Positions 38,902 through 47,403 of a stretch of 64,000 nucleotides of DNA are shown piece after piece. A model generated the notes under the pieces. The model did no database searches, had not been told where the DNA came from, and saw only the letters and a list, made by a program, of their open reading frames with translations. This stretch comes from Methylobacterium oryzae. Its GTDB lineage: Bacteria; Pseudomonadota; Alphaproteobacteria; Rhizobiales; Beijerinckiaceae. A program made the position numbers and the translations under genes. The DNA is taken from positions 3,305,001 through 3,369,000 of the forward strand of contig NZ_CP090349.1 of the NCBI RefSeq assembly GCF_021398735.1, given 5' to 3'. Each line of letters starts with the position of its first letter. Positions within the stretch are counted from its first letter, which is position 1.

Positions 38902-39447
38902 ATGGCCGGCAACGAGTTACCGCAAGGCACCCCCGCGGATCCGATCGCGGATCCGCACCGCGAGGGGCCGCACGCCGCGCCGCACGACGCGCCCCACACC
39001 GCCGGGGAGGAGCGCGCGCAGTGGCGGGCCCTCCAGGGCGACGTCGAGGGGCTCGCCGACGTGGCGGCCGAGCGCGGGCGCGGCCTGCTCGACGCGGCCC
39101 GGCTGCAGGCGCAGAGCTACGTCGAGCAGCGCAAGAGCGACGCCGCGCAGTCGGTCCACGACCTGGCGCAGACGATCCGCAATTCCGGCCGCGATCTCGG
39201 CGACAAGCCGAACGTCCGCGCCTTCTTCGACAGCGCCGCCGACGGGCTGGAGCAACTCGGCTCCTCGATCGAGCGCCGCAGCCTCGGCGAGTTCTACAGC
39301 GAGGCCGAGTCCTTCGCCCGGCGCGCGCCGGTGGCGGTGGCCGTGGGGACCTTCGTGGCCGGCCTGATCGCCGCCCGCTTCATCAAGTCGTCCAGCCTGC
39401 CGCCGGAGGCGCCGGACGGCGACGCCCGCGACAGCTTCCGGGCCTGA
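38902..39447 (+). CDS. Membrane-anchored helical protein, stress-cluster gene 1
   Basis: A 181-residue protein: a Pro/His-rich disordered N-terminus (to ~35), long amphipathic helices (~40-145) and one C-terminal hydrophobic segment (VAVAVGTFVAGLIAARFI) with a short tail. It resembles the first proteins of Rhizobium nutrient-deprivation-induced (ndi) clusters, which pair with holin-like and DUF3618 proteins. The next gene follows after 4 bp. Confidence 0.8.
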   Translation: MAGNELPQGTPADPIADPHREGPHAAPHDAPHTAGEERAQWRALQGDVEGLADVAAERGRGLLDAARLQAQSYVEQRKSDAAQSVHDLAQTIRNSGRDLGDKPNVRAFFDSAADGLEQLGSSIERRSLGEFYSEAESFARRAPVAVAVGTFVAGLIAARFIKSSSLPPEAPDGDARDSFRA

Positions 39448-39451
39448 CGCC

Positions 39452-39889
39452 ATGACCTACGGCTCCGACCCGCGCCAGACGGGCCCATCCACGGGTTCCT
39501 CCACGGGCCCCTCCAGCATCCAGAGCCTGATCGGCGACGCCCTGCGGGAGACCAACGAGCTCGCCCGCAAGGAGATCGCGCTGTTCCGGGCCGAGATGGC
39601 CGGCAACGTCCGCCAGCTCATCGTCGGCCTCGCCTGCATGGTCGGCTCGGCGGTGTTCGCCGTGGTCGCCCTGCTGGTGCTGATCGGCGCCTTCGTGAAG
39701 TGGCTCGCCACCATCGTAGGCTCCGAGTGGCTCTCGGCCCTGATCGTCGGCGGCGTTCTGCTGCTCCTCGCCCTCGGGATGGCCCTGTGGGCGCGCAGCG
39801 TCCTCTCCCTCTCGACCCTGGCCCCGAAGCGCACGACGCGCCAGGTCCGCCAGGATGCCCAGGCCCTCTCGGAGCGCGTGTCCGGATGA
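39452..39889 (+). CDS. Phage holin family protein (DUF1469-type)
   Basis: A 145-residue protein with an amphipathic helix (LIGDALRETNELARKEIALFRAEM) and two strong hydrophobic helices (about 50-77 and 84-112). This is the architecture of the DUF1469/Holin_X-like family, which is chromosomal and not phage-borne here. The stop overlaps the next start (ATGA). Its role is probably membrane/envelope adaptation. Confidence 0.85.
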   Translation: MTYGSDPRQTGPSTGSSTGPSSIQSLIGDALRETNELARKEIALFRAEMAGNVRQLIVGLACMVGSAVFAVVALLVLIGAFVKWLATIVGSEWLSALIVGGVLLLLALGMALWARSVLSLSTLAPKRTTRQVRQDAQALSERVSG

Positions 39890-40266
39890 GTACGATGAAC
39901 GACCTCGAGAAGGAGATCGAGGAGAGCCGCGCCCGGCTCGACGATACGATCGACCGCATCCAGGGCCGGCTCTCGGTGCCGAATCTCGTGGACGAGATGC
40001 TGGGCAATGCCCGGCGGGTGCCGGCGCTGAACACGACCTACGATTCGGCCCTGGAGGCGGTGCGCCGCAATCCCGTGCCGGTGCTGCTGATCGCGGCAGG
40101 CGTCGGCCTGCTGTTCAACCGGATGGCCCGCGACGCCCAGCGCCGCCGCACCGAGGTCTCGGCCGAGCGCGTGCCCACCCTGAACACCGGCGCGGCGCGC
40201 GGCTACGACCCCGACCGCCCGACGGTCCGCCCGGCCCGCGATCCGCTGGACACGACCGAGATCTGA
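39886..40266 (+). CDS. DUF3618 domain-containing protein
   Basis: A 126-residue protein with the DUF3618 helix at the N-terminus (DLEKEIEESRARLDDTIDRIQGRL). One hydrophobic segment follows (NPVPVLLIAAGVGLLFNRM) and then a polar tail. The family is found next to holin-like and ElaB-like genes. ATG 39886 overlaps the upstream stop by 4 bp; a second ATG lies at 39895. Confidence 0.88.
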   Translation: MSTMNDLEKEIEESRARLDDTIDRIQGRLSVPNLVDEMLGNARRVPALNTTYDSALEAVRRNPVPVLLIAAGVGLLFNRMARDAQRRRTEVSAERVPTLNTGAARGYDPDRPTVRPARDPLDTTEI

Positions 40267-40385
40267 GGACCGGACCCGTCCGGGTCCGGCCGGATCCGGG
40301 ACGAGACACCGTGCCGCCCGGCCGGACGACCGGGCAGACCGGCACCGAAGGCGGGCCGGCGAGACCGACATCTGAGGACAGCGCC

Positions 40386-41210
40386 ATGACCGACAAGCCG
40401 GGTATCCCCTCCAGCACCCCCGAGCAGCTCGCCGCCGCGGCGGGGATGCCGCACGGCGCCGACGACAAGAGCCTGCGGCCGGATCCGACCGGCCTCGGCG
40501 ACCCGGGCGCGCCCGGCACCGCCGCGGGCGACTTCACCCTCCGGCCGGATCCGCGCGGCCTGCACGACCCGCTTCGGCCCGGCGCGGCGACGGGCTCGCA
40601 CGACGCCGCCCATGACACTGCCCAGGACGCTGCCCAGGACGCTGCCCAGGACGCCGCTTCGGCCGCGAAGGACGGCATCCGGGTGGCGGGCGACCGGGCC
40701 ACCGAGTTCGCCGGGCAGGCGCGCCGCACCGTCTCGGGCCTCGCCGACGACATCAACGACCGCCTCGGCGGGGCGGCCGATCAGGCGCGCGACCGCGCCA
40801 CCGCGGCCTACGACGAGGCCCGGGAGCGGGCCGGCGCCCTCCATCGCCGCAACATGCGGGCGCTGGACGACCTGACCAACCAGGGGATCGAGGGGATCAA
40901 CCGCGGGCGCACCGCCGTCGAGCGCTTCGTGGACGACAACCCGCTCCTCGTCGGCGTCGTCGGCGTGGCCGCGGGCCTGCTCCTCGGCGCGCTGCTGCCG
41001 CGCACCCGCCAGGAGGACCGGAGCATCGGTCCCTGGGCCGACGAGGTCCGCGACCAGGGCCTGCGCTACGCCCGCGAGGTGACCAATATCGGCCGCGAGT
41101 TCGTCCAGACCGCCCTCGACCCGGACAATCTCAACGCCGCCGCCCGCAAGGTGGTCGATCCGGAGAGCCACACGCCGCCCGCGGGCGAGCGGACGCAGCA
41201 CAATCTCTGA
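40386..41210 (+). CDS. ElaB/DUF883-like membrane protein with repeated linker
   Basis: A 274-residue protein: a polar N-terminus with two LRPDP repeats, a tandem AQDA repeat (about residues 73-92) from a 12-bp DNA array, coiled/amphipathic helices (~95-185) and a C-terminal hydrophobic segment (NPLLVGVVGVAAGLLLGALL) with a soluble tail. The layout recalls ElaB/YqjD ribosome-associated inner-membrane proteins. It is last in the four-gene cluster, 119 bp after the DUF3618 gene, and is followed by a strong hairpin. Confidence 0.82.
   Translation: MTDKPGIPSSTPEQLAAAAGMPHGADDKSLRPDPTGLGDPGAPGTAAGDFTLRPDPRGLHDPLRPGAATGSHDAAHDTAQDAAQDAAQDAASAAKDGIRVAGDRATEFAGQARRTVSGLADDINDRLGGAADQARDRATAAYDEARERAGALHRRNMRALDDLTNQGIEGINRGRTAVERFVDDNPLLVGVVGVAAGLLLGALLPRTRQEDRSIGPWADEVRDQGLRYAREVTNIGREFVQTALDPDNLNAAARKVVDPESHTPPAGERTQHNL
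40602..40658. repeat. 12-bp tandem repeat inside the ElaB-like gene
   Basis: About four and a half units of GACGCTGCCCAG (two perfect), in frame, producing the AQDA linker. Confidence 0.88.
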
Positions 41211-41218
41211 TTCGGTGG

Positions 41219-41244
41219 CCGAGGCCCCTCCGTGGGGGCCTCGG
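41219..41244 (+). terminator. Rho-independent-like hairpin after the envelope cluster
   Basis: A perfect 10-bp stem, CCGAGGCCCC paired with GGGGCCTCGG, with a 6-nt loop TCCGTG, 8 bp after the stop. It has no T-run but is strong, and lies between convergent genes. Confidence 0.7.
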
Positions 41245-41247
41245 CGC

Positions 41248-41334
41248 CGTCATCCCGGGCGAGGCGACGTGCCCCGGAGTTGCGCGACGTCGAGCAGCGT
41301 GGCGCCGCCTGGATTGCTCCGCTCGCAGCGACGC
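41248..41334. repeat. Dispersed palindromic repeat, copy 3 (degenerate)
   Basis: The right arm CTGGATTGCTCCGCTCGCAG is recognisable; the left arm is changed (GTCATCCCGGGCGAGGCGAC). It lies between convergent genes like copy 2. Confidence 0.6.
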
Positions 41335-41380
41335 GGTGGCCGGATCCTCGCTCCGTCGACCCTCCTGACAGGACGGCGCG

Positions 41381-42898
41381 TCAGTCCCGGTACAGCCCCG
41401 CATGCGCCTCGCGGAGCAGGTTCTTCTGGACCTTGCCCATCGTGTTGCGCGGCAACTCGTCCACGAACAGGACCCGCTTGGGGCACTTGAACCGGGCGAG
41501 GCGCCCCTCCAGGGCGGCCTGCACGCCGGCCTCGTCCGGGCAGCCGGCGCCGCCCACCACCACGGCGGTGACGGCCTCGCCGAAATCCGGGTGCGCCAGG
41601 CCGATCACGGCGGATTCGACCACGCCCGGCAGGGCGTCGATCTCGGTCTCGACCTCCTTCGGGTAGACGTTGAAGCCCCCCGAGATGATCAGGTCCTTGC
41701 CGCGCCCGACGATGTGGACATAGCCCCGGCCGTCGACCTTGCCGAGGTCGCCGGTGATGAAGAACCCGTCGGCCCGGAACTCGGCGGCGGTCTTCTCGGG
41801 CATGCGCCAGTAGCCCTGGAACACGTTCGGGCCCTTCACCTCGATCATGCCGACCGCGTCGGGCCCGAGGGCCGCGCCGGTCTCGGGATCGACCACCCGC
41901 AGGGACACGCCCGGCAGGGGGAAGCCCACCGTGCCGGCGACCCGGTCCCCCGCGTAGGGGTTCGAGGTGCTCATGTTGGTCTCGGTCATGCCGTAGCGCT
42001 CGAGGATGGCGTGACCCGTGCGGGCCTGCCATTCCCGGTGCGTCTCGGCGAGCAGCGGCGCCGAGCCCGACACGAACAGGCGCATGCCCCGGGCCGCCTC
42101 CGGCGTCAGGCCCGGCTCCTTGAGGAGCCGGGTGTAGAAGGTCGGGACGCCCATCAGGGCGGTCGCCCGCGGCATCAGGCTCAGGATCAGCTTCGGGTCG
42201 AGCCGGGGCAGGAACAGCATGGAGCCGCCGCTCGCCAGCACCGTGTTGGTCGCCACGAACAGGCCGTGGGTGTGGAACACCGGCAGGGCGTGGATCAGCA
42301 CGTCGTCGGCGGTGAAGCGCCAGTACGCGACCAGCGTCCGGGCATTCGACGCGAGGTTGTCGTGGGTCAGCATGGCGCCCTTGGAGCGCCCGGTCGTGCC
42401 CGAGGTGTAGAGGATCGCCGCGAGATCCTCCGGACCCCGGGGCACGTCCGCGAAGGCGGCGCCCGCATCGGCGGCCCGGTCAGCAGCCTCCGCGGCGCTG
42501 CCGCCGCCCGCCGCGTCGAGGGTCCAGACCTGCCGGACGCCGGCGGCGGCCTCGGCGAGCGCGTCGCGCCGGCCCGGGTCGCAGACGAACACGGTCGGCT
42601 CGGCGTCGCCCAGGAAGTAGCCGATCTCCGCCGGGGTGTAGGCGGTGTTGAGCGGCAGGAACACGGCGCCGGCCCGGACCGCGCCGAGATACAGGAAGAT
42701 CACCTCGGGGCTCTTCTCGACCTGCACGGCCACCCGGTCGCCGGGCGCGACGCCCGCCGCCCGCAGGGCCGCCGCGTAGGCGCCGGAGCGGGCGATCAGG
42801 TCCGCGTACGCGTAGCGGCGCCCGTCCGGCGTCTCGATCACGGTCTTGGCGGGATCGGCGGCGCCGTCCCGCACCAGGGAGAAGAGGTGGTTCGTCAT
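41381..42898 (-). CDS. matB: Malonyl-CoA synthetase
   Basis: A 505-residue ANL ligase of the MatB branch. The phosphate loop is ILYTSGTTGRSKG, followed by ERYGMTETNM, GFFITGDLGKVDGRGY, the RGKDLIISGGFNVYPKEVE hinge region and the adenylation Lys in NTMGKVQKN. MatB activates malonate (or methylmalonate) to the CoA thioester. The assignment is strengthened by the malonyl-CoA decarboxylase gene just upstream in the same direction (116 bp gap), reconstituting malonate to acetyl-CoA conversion. Confidence 0.92.
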   Translation of the reverse strand: MTNHLFSLVRDGAADPAKTVIETPDGRRYAYADLIARSGAYAAALRAAGVAPGDRVAVQVEKSPEVIFLYLGAVRAGAVFLPLNTAYTPAEIGYFLGDAEPTVFVCDPGRRDALAEAAAGVRQVWTLDAAGGGSAAEAADRAADAGAAFADVPRGPEDLAAILYTSGTTGRSKGAMLTHDNLASNARTLVAYWRFTADDVLIHALPVFHTHGLFVATNTVLASGGSMLFLPRLDPKLILSLMPRATALMGVPTFYTRLLKEPGLTPEAARGMRLFVSGSAPLLAETHREWQARTGHAILERYGMTETNMSTSNPYAGDRVAGTVGFPLPGVSLRVVDPETGAALGPDAVGMIEVKGPNVFQGYWRMPEKTAAEFRADGFFITGDLGKVDGRGYVHIVGRGKDLIISGGFNVYPKEVETEIDALPGVVESAVIGLAHPDFGEAVTAVVVGGAGCPDEAGVQAALEGRLARFKCPKRVLFVDELPRNTMGKVQKNLLREAHAGLYRD

Positions 42899-43014
42899 CG
42901 TGAGGCTGGGCTATCACGGGCTATGGGTCGCGCGCACCCATAGCCGCCCGGAGGCCCCCTCGGCGAGCCCTTTCCGGCGGCGCGTCGTCCGCGCGGCCCG
43001 GTGAGTCGCGACGC

Positions 43015-44424
43015 CTACGCCTCGGCGAGCACCACGGCCCGGGGCGGCGGCAGCTTGGCGCGCAGTTCCCGGGTCACCGCCGGCGCCGCCACCACGGTGC
43101 CGAGATTGGCGTAGGTCTCGTGGTTCCGCTCGATGGCCGCGAGGTCGTAGAGGTAGTTGACCATCAGCCCGTGGGACTGCGCCAGCCCCTTCTTGGAGGT
43201 GTCGCCCAGGAAGTTGATCCGGTCGAGGCGCGCGCCGTTGCCGAGATGGAACCGGGCCACCGGGTCGAGGGGGCGCCCGCGCTCGTTCTTGGCGCGCAGG
43301 AAATAGGCGGCCGCGGCCGGGATCAGCGCCCGGCGCACCGTCTCGGCCCGGGCCTTGTCGGCCGGCCAGGCCGGGTCGTCCAGCGCCCGCAGGGTCTCTA
43401 CATCCTCGGGCAGCAGGCCCTGCGGGCTGTCGGCCCGGCGCTCCCGCGCCAGCCACGCCGCGAAGCCCGGCACCGGCGAGAGCGTCACGAAGGTCTTGAG
43501 CGTGGGGACCTCGCGGGTCAGGTCCTCGACCACCTGCTTGATCAGGAAGTTGCCGAAGGTCACGCCGGCGAGGCCCTTCTGGCAGTTCGAGATCGAGTAG
43601 AACACCGCCGTGGTGGCCGCCTGCGGCTGCAGCGGCTTGCGCTCCTGCGACAGGATCGGGGCGATCGCCGGGGCGATCTGGTCGGTGAGCGCCACCTCGA
43701 CGAAGATCAGCGGCTCGTCGGCGAGCGCCGGGTGGAAGAACGCGAAGCAGCGCCGGTCCGGCGGCTCGATGCGGGCGCGCAGGTCGTCCCAGCCGGAGAT
43801 GGCGTGGACCGCCTCGTAGCGGATGATCTTCTCCAGGATGTGCGCCGGCGTCGTCCAGTCGATGTGGCGCAGCACGAGGAAGCCGCGGTTGAACCACGAC
43901 GCGAACAGGTGCTCGAAGTCGCAGTCGAGGCTGTCGACGGCGTCCATCAGGGCGGGGTCGGCCTCGTCGCCGGCGCGCAGGGCCCGGCGCAGGTCGAACA
44001 GGTCCTCGCGCATCCGCACGAGGCTGAGCGTGCCGCCGCGGGCGAGGTTGAGGCGGCGAATCAGCTCCTGGCTGCGCGGCTCGGCGGCCTCGTGCAGGCT
44101 GCCCAGGCGGGCGCGGGAGGGGGCGGCGCGGTAGGCGGCGATGGCCTCGTCGACGGCGGCGTGGTCCGCGTCGAAGTCGAGGGCGATGGCCCGCAGGAAG
44201 GCGTGGCGCTCCGCCTGACCGAAGCTCGCGTAGCGGTCGAGGATCAGGCGGGCCAGCGCCACCCCGGAGGCCTCGCCGCGCCGGGAGATCAGGTCCTCGC
44301 AGAGCTTGACGAGGTCGCCGGCACTCGCCCGGGACGCGATGTCGCCGCGCCCGATCCCGATCAGGTCGCGGCCGCGCTCGCTGATGGTCTGAAGCAGGTC
44401 GCCGAAGAAGGAGATCGCCGCCAT
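43015..44424 (-). CDS. Malonyl-CoA decarboxylase
   Basis: A 469-residue MCD-family protein. An N-terminal helical bundle is followed by a GNAT-like catalytic domain with YSISNCQKGLAGVTFGNFLIKQV, LKTFVTLSPVPGF (the conserved Ser is in TLSPVPG), and ARFHLGNGARLDRINFLGD with the conserved His, ending with NYLYDL. It converts malonyl-CoA to acetyl-CoA and CO2. It is first of the two-gene malonate unit. Confidence 0.94.
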   Translation of the reverse strand: MAAISFFGDLLQTISERGRDLIGIGRGDIASRASAGDLVKLCEDLISRRGEASGVALARLILDRYASFGQAERHAFLRAIALDFDADHAAVDEAIAAYRAAPSRARLGSLHEAAEPRSQELIRRLNLARGGTLSLVRMREDLFDLRRALRAGDEADPALMDAVDSLDCDFEHLFASWFNRGFLVLRHIDWTTPAHILEKIIRYEAVHAISGWDDLRARIEPPDRRCFAFFHPALADEPLIFVEVALTDQIAPAIAPILSQERKPLQPQAATTAVFYSISNCQKGLAGVTFGNFLIKQVVEDLTREVPTLKTFVTLSPVPGFAAWLARERRADSPQGLLPEDVETLRALDDPAWPADKARAETVRRALIPAAAAYFLRAKNERGRPLDPVARFHLGNGARLDRINFLGDTSKKGLAQSHGLMVNYLYDLAAIERNHETYANLGTVVAAPAVTRELRAKLPPPRAVVLAEA

Positions 44425-44675
44425 GACCTTCGCACTGACCCCCGATGACCCGGATTCGAGACGTGTCCGGTCCCGCGACGCCGGCTCGTCGGTCGGGCGC
44501 GGACGGAACGGGATCCGGACGCCGGCGGGCGTCCCGATCCGCCCGCCATTCTACGGCGCCGCGGCCGCCGCGACCAGAGCTTGACCGGTCGCCGACGCGG
44601 GGATCCCAGAGTGCGGGAGCGGCACGAAGATCGTGTGACGGGTGGGGCCGCGCGACGGGTCCGGCCGGGCGGTCG

Positions 44676-44867
44676 TCAGAGCCGCTCGGCCACGGTGGCG
44701 AGGTCCGCCCGCTCGCGCCAGTCGCCGACGCCGTGCTGGCGGGCGAAGCGCAGCTCCGCGGCGCGGCGGGCGCGCTCGGGATCGCGGGCCCGCGCGATCG
44801 CGACCGAGCCGATCGTGAACGGCACCCCGAGGATCTCCTTGGCGAAGTCGACGCGGTAGTTCGGCAT
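44676..44867 (-). CDS. Small conserved-looking protein, unknown function
   Basis: A 63-residue frame with a balanced composition: YRVDFAKEILGVPFTIGSVAIARARDPERA, then RRAAELRFARQHGVGDWRERADL (in pieces). A predicted beta-hairpin plus helix gives it the look of a genuine small protein rather than a GC artefact. It starts at ATG 44867, with a GCAGCAGGGAG ribosome site upstream. Confidence 0.7.
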   Translation of the reverse strand: MPNYRVDFAKEILGVPFTIGSVAIARARDPERARRAAELRFARQHGVGDWRERADLATVAERL

Positions 44868-45200
44868 CCCGTACTCCCTGCTGCGGCGGCCCCGGCGCCG
44901 TTCGCACGGAACGAAACCGCCCACTCGTTCGTAGTCCGGTCCATAAACCTCGCGAGGCCCGGCGCCCGGCGCATCGGTCGCGGCGCCCGCTGGCATGCGG
45001 GCGCCGCCGGCTGCGTCTGTTGCATATGGTGCGCCGCCGGCTCCGGTGAAGGGGCCCGGGGCGTCCCGGCAGGGATGCATCGCCGCAGCTTGCCCGGCGG
45101 CGCGCTCCGCCCGTATCGCTCGCCGCTCCGATCGCCCTCCCCACACGGACCCGACCATGGCTCTCCCGCGGCGGCCCACCCGCCTGCCCCCGACCCGGCC
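44868..45200. other. 333-bp divergent intergenic region
   Basis: It separates the 63-residue gene from the MFS transporter. No RNA or clear operator is seen. Open frames in it are Arg/Pro-rich noise. Confidence 0.45.
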
Positions 45201-46376
45201 GTGACCGCACCCCTCGACGCGAAGGCCCGGCTCGGCCTGACGCTGATCGCCGGCGGGGCCGTGGCCAACATCTACTACAACCAGCCGCTGCTCGGCCTGA
45301 TCGTGGCCGAGTTCGGCGACCGCGCCGCCCTGTGGGTGCCGACCACGGCCCTGGTCGGCTACGGGCTCGGCATCGTCGGGCTCGTGCCGCTCGGCGACGC
45401 CCTGCCGCGCCGCGCCCTGATCGTGGGGCAGTGCCTCGGCCTCGCCCTGGCCCTGCTCGCCGTGGGCCTCGCGCCGAACCTCGCCTGCCTCGCGCTCGCC
45501 CATCTGGTGGTCGGCGTGCTGTCCTGCGCGGCCCAGCAGGCGGTCCCGTTCGCGGCCGAGCTCGCCCCGGACGCGAGCCGCGGGCGGATCGTCGGCCAGG
45601 TCATGACCGGGCTCCTCACCGGCATCCTGCTCGCCCGCACGGCGAGCGGCTTCCTGGGGGCGCATCTCGGCTGGCGGCCGGTCTTCCTGGTCGCCTCCGT
45701 GCTGGCGCTCGCCATGGCAGGCATCGCGCGGGCCACCCTCCCCCACACGGTGCAGACGCACCCGCTGCGCTACCGCGCCCTGATGCTGTCGATCCTCCAC
45801 CTCGCCCGCACGCAGCCGGTGCTGCGCACGGCGAGCCTGTCGCAGGCGCTGCTGTTCGCGGGCTTCAACGCCTTCTGGGCGACCCTGGCCCTGTTGGTCG
45901 AGGCGCCGCCCTTCGGCCTCACCGCCGCCGGGGCCGGGCTGTTCGGCGTGATCGGCGTCTGCGGGGCCTTCGTGGCGCCGATCTCGGGCCGCTTCACCGA
46001 CCGCCGGGGCGCGAAGCCCGTGGTCCTCGGCGGCAGCCTGCTGGTCGCCCTGTCCTTCGTGGTCCTGTGGGGCGGGGGCACGTGGTCGCTCGCCGCGGTG
46101 GCGCTCGGCGTGCTGCTCATCGACATCGGCATGAACGGCGCGCTCATCGCCAATCAGACCCGGGCCTACGCGCTGGTCCCGGGCGCGCGGGGCCGCATCA
46201 ACACCGTGCTGTTCACCACCCTGTTCGTGTTCGGGGCGCTCGGCGCCTATGCCGGTTCGCAGGCCTTCCTGCTCGTGGGCTGGCCGGGCGTCTGCGCGGT
46301 CGGCCTCGCCTTCTCGGCGCTGGCCGTGCTCGTGGCGGCCCGCGACCCGCACCCGCCGGGGGCTCGGCCTACTTGA
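45201..46376 (+). CDS. MFS transporter
   Basis: A 391-residue inner-membrane carrier with 12 hydrophobic helices. An early NIYYNQPLLGLI segment marks the YbcL/NepI-like DHA1 subgroup. The loop 2-3 motif appears as PLGDALPRRALI, and SGRFTDRRGAKP lies in the equivalent loop of the second half. The substrate is unknown; relatives export drugs or sugars. It starts at GTG 45201, since the upstream open frame runs through non-coding sequence. It converges on cobD with an 8-bp overlap of the 3' ends. Confidence 0.9.
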   Translation: MTAPLDAKARLGLTLIAGGAVANIYYNQPLLGLIVAEFGDRAALWVPTTALVGYGLGIVGLVPLGDALPRRALIVGQCLGLALALLAVGLAPNLACLALAHLVVGVLSCAAQQAVPFAAELAPDASRGRIVGQVMTGLLTGILLARTASGFLGAHLGWRPVFLVASVLALAMAGIARATLPHTVQTHPLRYRALMLSILHLARTQPVLRTASLSQALLFAGFNAFWATLALLVEAPPFGLTAAGAGLFGVIGVCGAFVAPISGRFTDRRGAKPVVLGGSLLVALSFVVLWGGGTWSLAAVALGVLLIDIGMNGALIANQTRAYALVPGARGRINTVLFTTLFVFGALGAYAGSQAFLLVGWPGVCAVGLAFSALAVLVAARDPHPPGARPT

Positions 46377-47403
46377 GCACCCGCGACAGCCGACACCAGC
46401 CCGCCCTGTCGGGCGGAAGCCCGAAGCGCAGGCGCTCCGGGCGCCCGGCGAAGCGCCGCACCGCGATGCCGGCCGCCGCCAGCCGCCGGTAGAGGTCCGG
46501 CCCGTCGGGGAAATCGGCGGTCCGGAACAGGCAGGTGCCGCCGACGACCCGGCCGCCGGCCCGGGCGATCATCCGGTCGAGGCGGCCCGCATCCGCGGCC
46601 CGGGCCCGGGCGGCCTCGACGCGCCAGCCCGCGTCCGACAGGGCCGCGCGCCCGATCGCCAGGGCCGGGCCCGACACCGCCCAGGGTCCGAGCGCCGCGG
46701 CGATCCGGGCCGCCGTGCCGGGCTCGGCGACCGCGAAGCCGAGGCGCAGGCCGGCGAGCCCGTAGGTCTTGCCGAAGGAGCGCAGCACCACGGTGCCGGG
46801 CCCCGAGTCCGGTGCGGAGACGTGCGGGCACAGGCTCTCCACCGGCTCGAGGTCGGCGAAGGCCTCGTCGGCGACGAGCAGGCCGCCGCGCCGGCCGAGC
46901 GCCGCGGCGAGCGCCCGGCGCTCGGCCAGGGGATGGGTCCGCCCGTCCGGGTTGTTGGGATCGACGATCACCGCCACCCGGGCCGCGCCGAGGGCGTCGA
47001 CGCTCGAGACCTCCGCCACCGCGTGCCCGGCCCGCGCCCAGGCGGCGGCGTGCTCGGCGTAGGTCGGCCCGAGAACCGCGACCCGGGTCGGGGCCAGGAG
47101 CCGGGGCAGGGTCTCGATCAGGACCTGCGTGCCGGGCGCGGGCACGACGTGGTCGGCGTCCGGCGCGCCGTAGGCCGCGGCGGCGGCCTCCCGGAGCGCG
47201 CGGACCTCGGCGGCCTCGGGCAGGCGCGCCCAGGCGCTGGCCTCCAGCGCGGGCACGGGATAGGGGACCGGGTTGATCCCCGTCGAGAGGTCGAGCCAGG
47301 GCTCCGGCGCGTCGGGAAAGGCTTGTCGGAGCCCGCCGAGATCGCCGCCATGCGCGATCGGGGCGGCCTCACGCGCGGGAACGCTCCACACCGAATGGTC
47401 CAT
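46369..47403 (-). CDS. cobD: Threonine-phosphate decarboxylase (CobD; CobC in the Pseudomonas scheme)
   Basis: A 344-residue PLP enzyme of aminotransferase fold type I. IAHGGDLGGL and WLDLSTGINPVPYP open it, then DPNNPDGR and the PLP Lys in RSFGKTYGLAGLRLGF, and a C-terminal RFGLPPDRAGWCRL. It makes (R)-1-amino-2-propanol O-phosphate for the cobalamin lower linker. Its ATG 47403 and the divergent cbiB ATG 47395 interlock within ATGGTCCAT, so the genes overlap by 9 bp head to head. Confidence 0.92.
   Translation of the reverse strand: MDHSVWSVPAREAAPIAHGGDLGGLRQAFPDAPEPWLDLSTGINPVPYPVPALEASAWARLPEAAEVRALREAAAAAYGAPDADHVVPAPGTQVLIETLPRLLAPTRVAVLGPTYAEHAAAWARAGHAVAEVSSVDALGAARVAVIVDPNNPDGRTHPLAERRALAAALGRRGGLLVADEAFADLEPVESLCPHVSAPDSGPGTVVLRSFGKTYGLAGLRLGFAVAEPGTAARIAAALGPWAVSGPALAIGRAALSDAGWRVEAARARAADAGRLDRMIARAGGRVVGGTCLFRTADFPDGPDLYRRLAAAGIAVRRFAGRPERLRFGLPPDRAGWCRLSRVLK

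Noticed and set aside
39452..39889. Prophage lysis gene (holin)
   Set aside because: The holin-family name refers to a chromosomal DUF1469-type family; no phage genes surround it.
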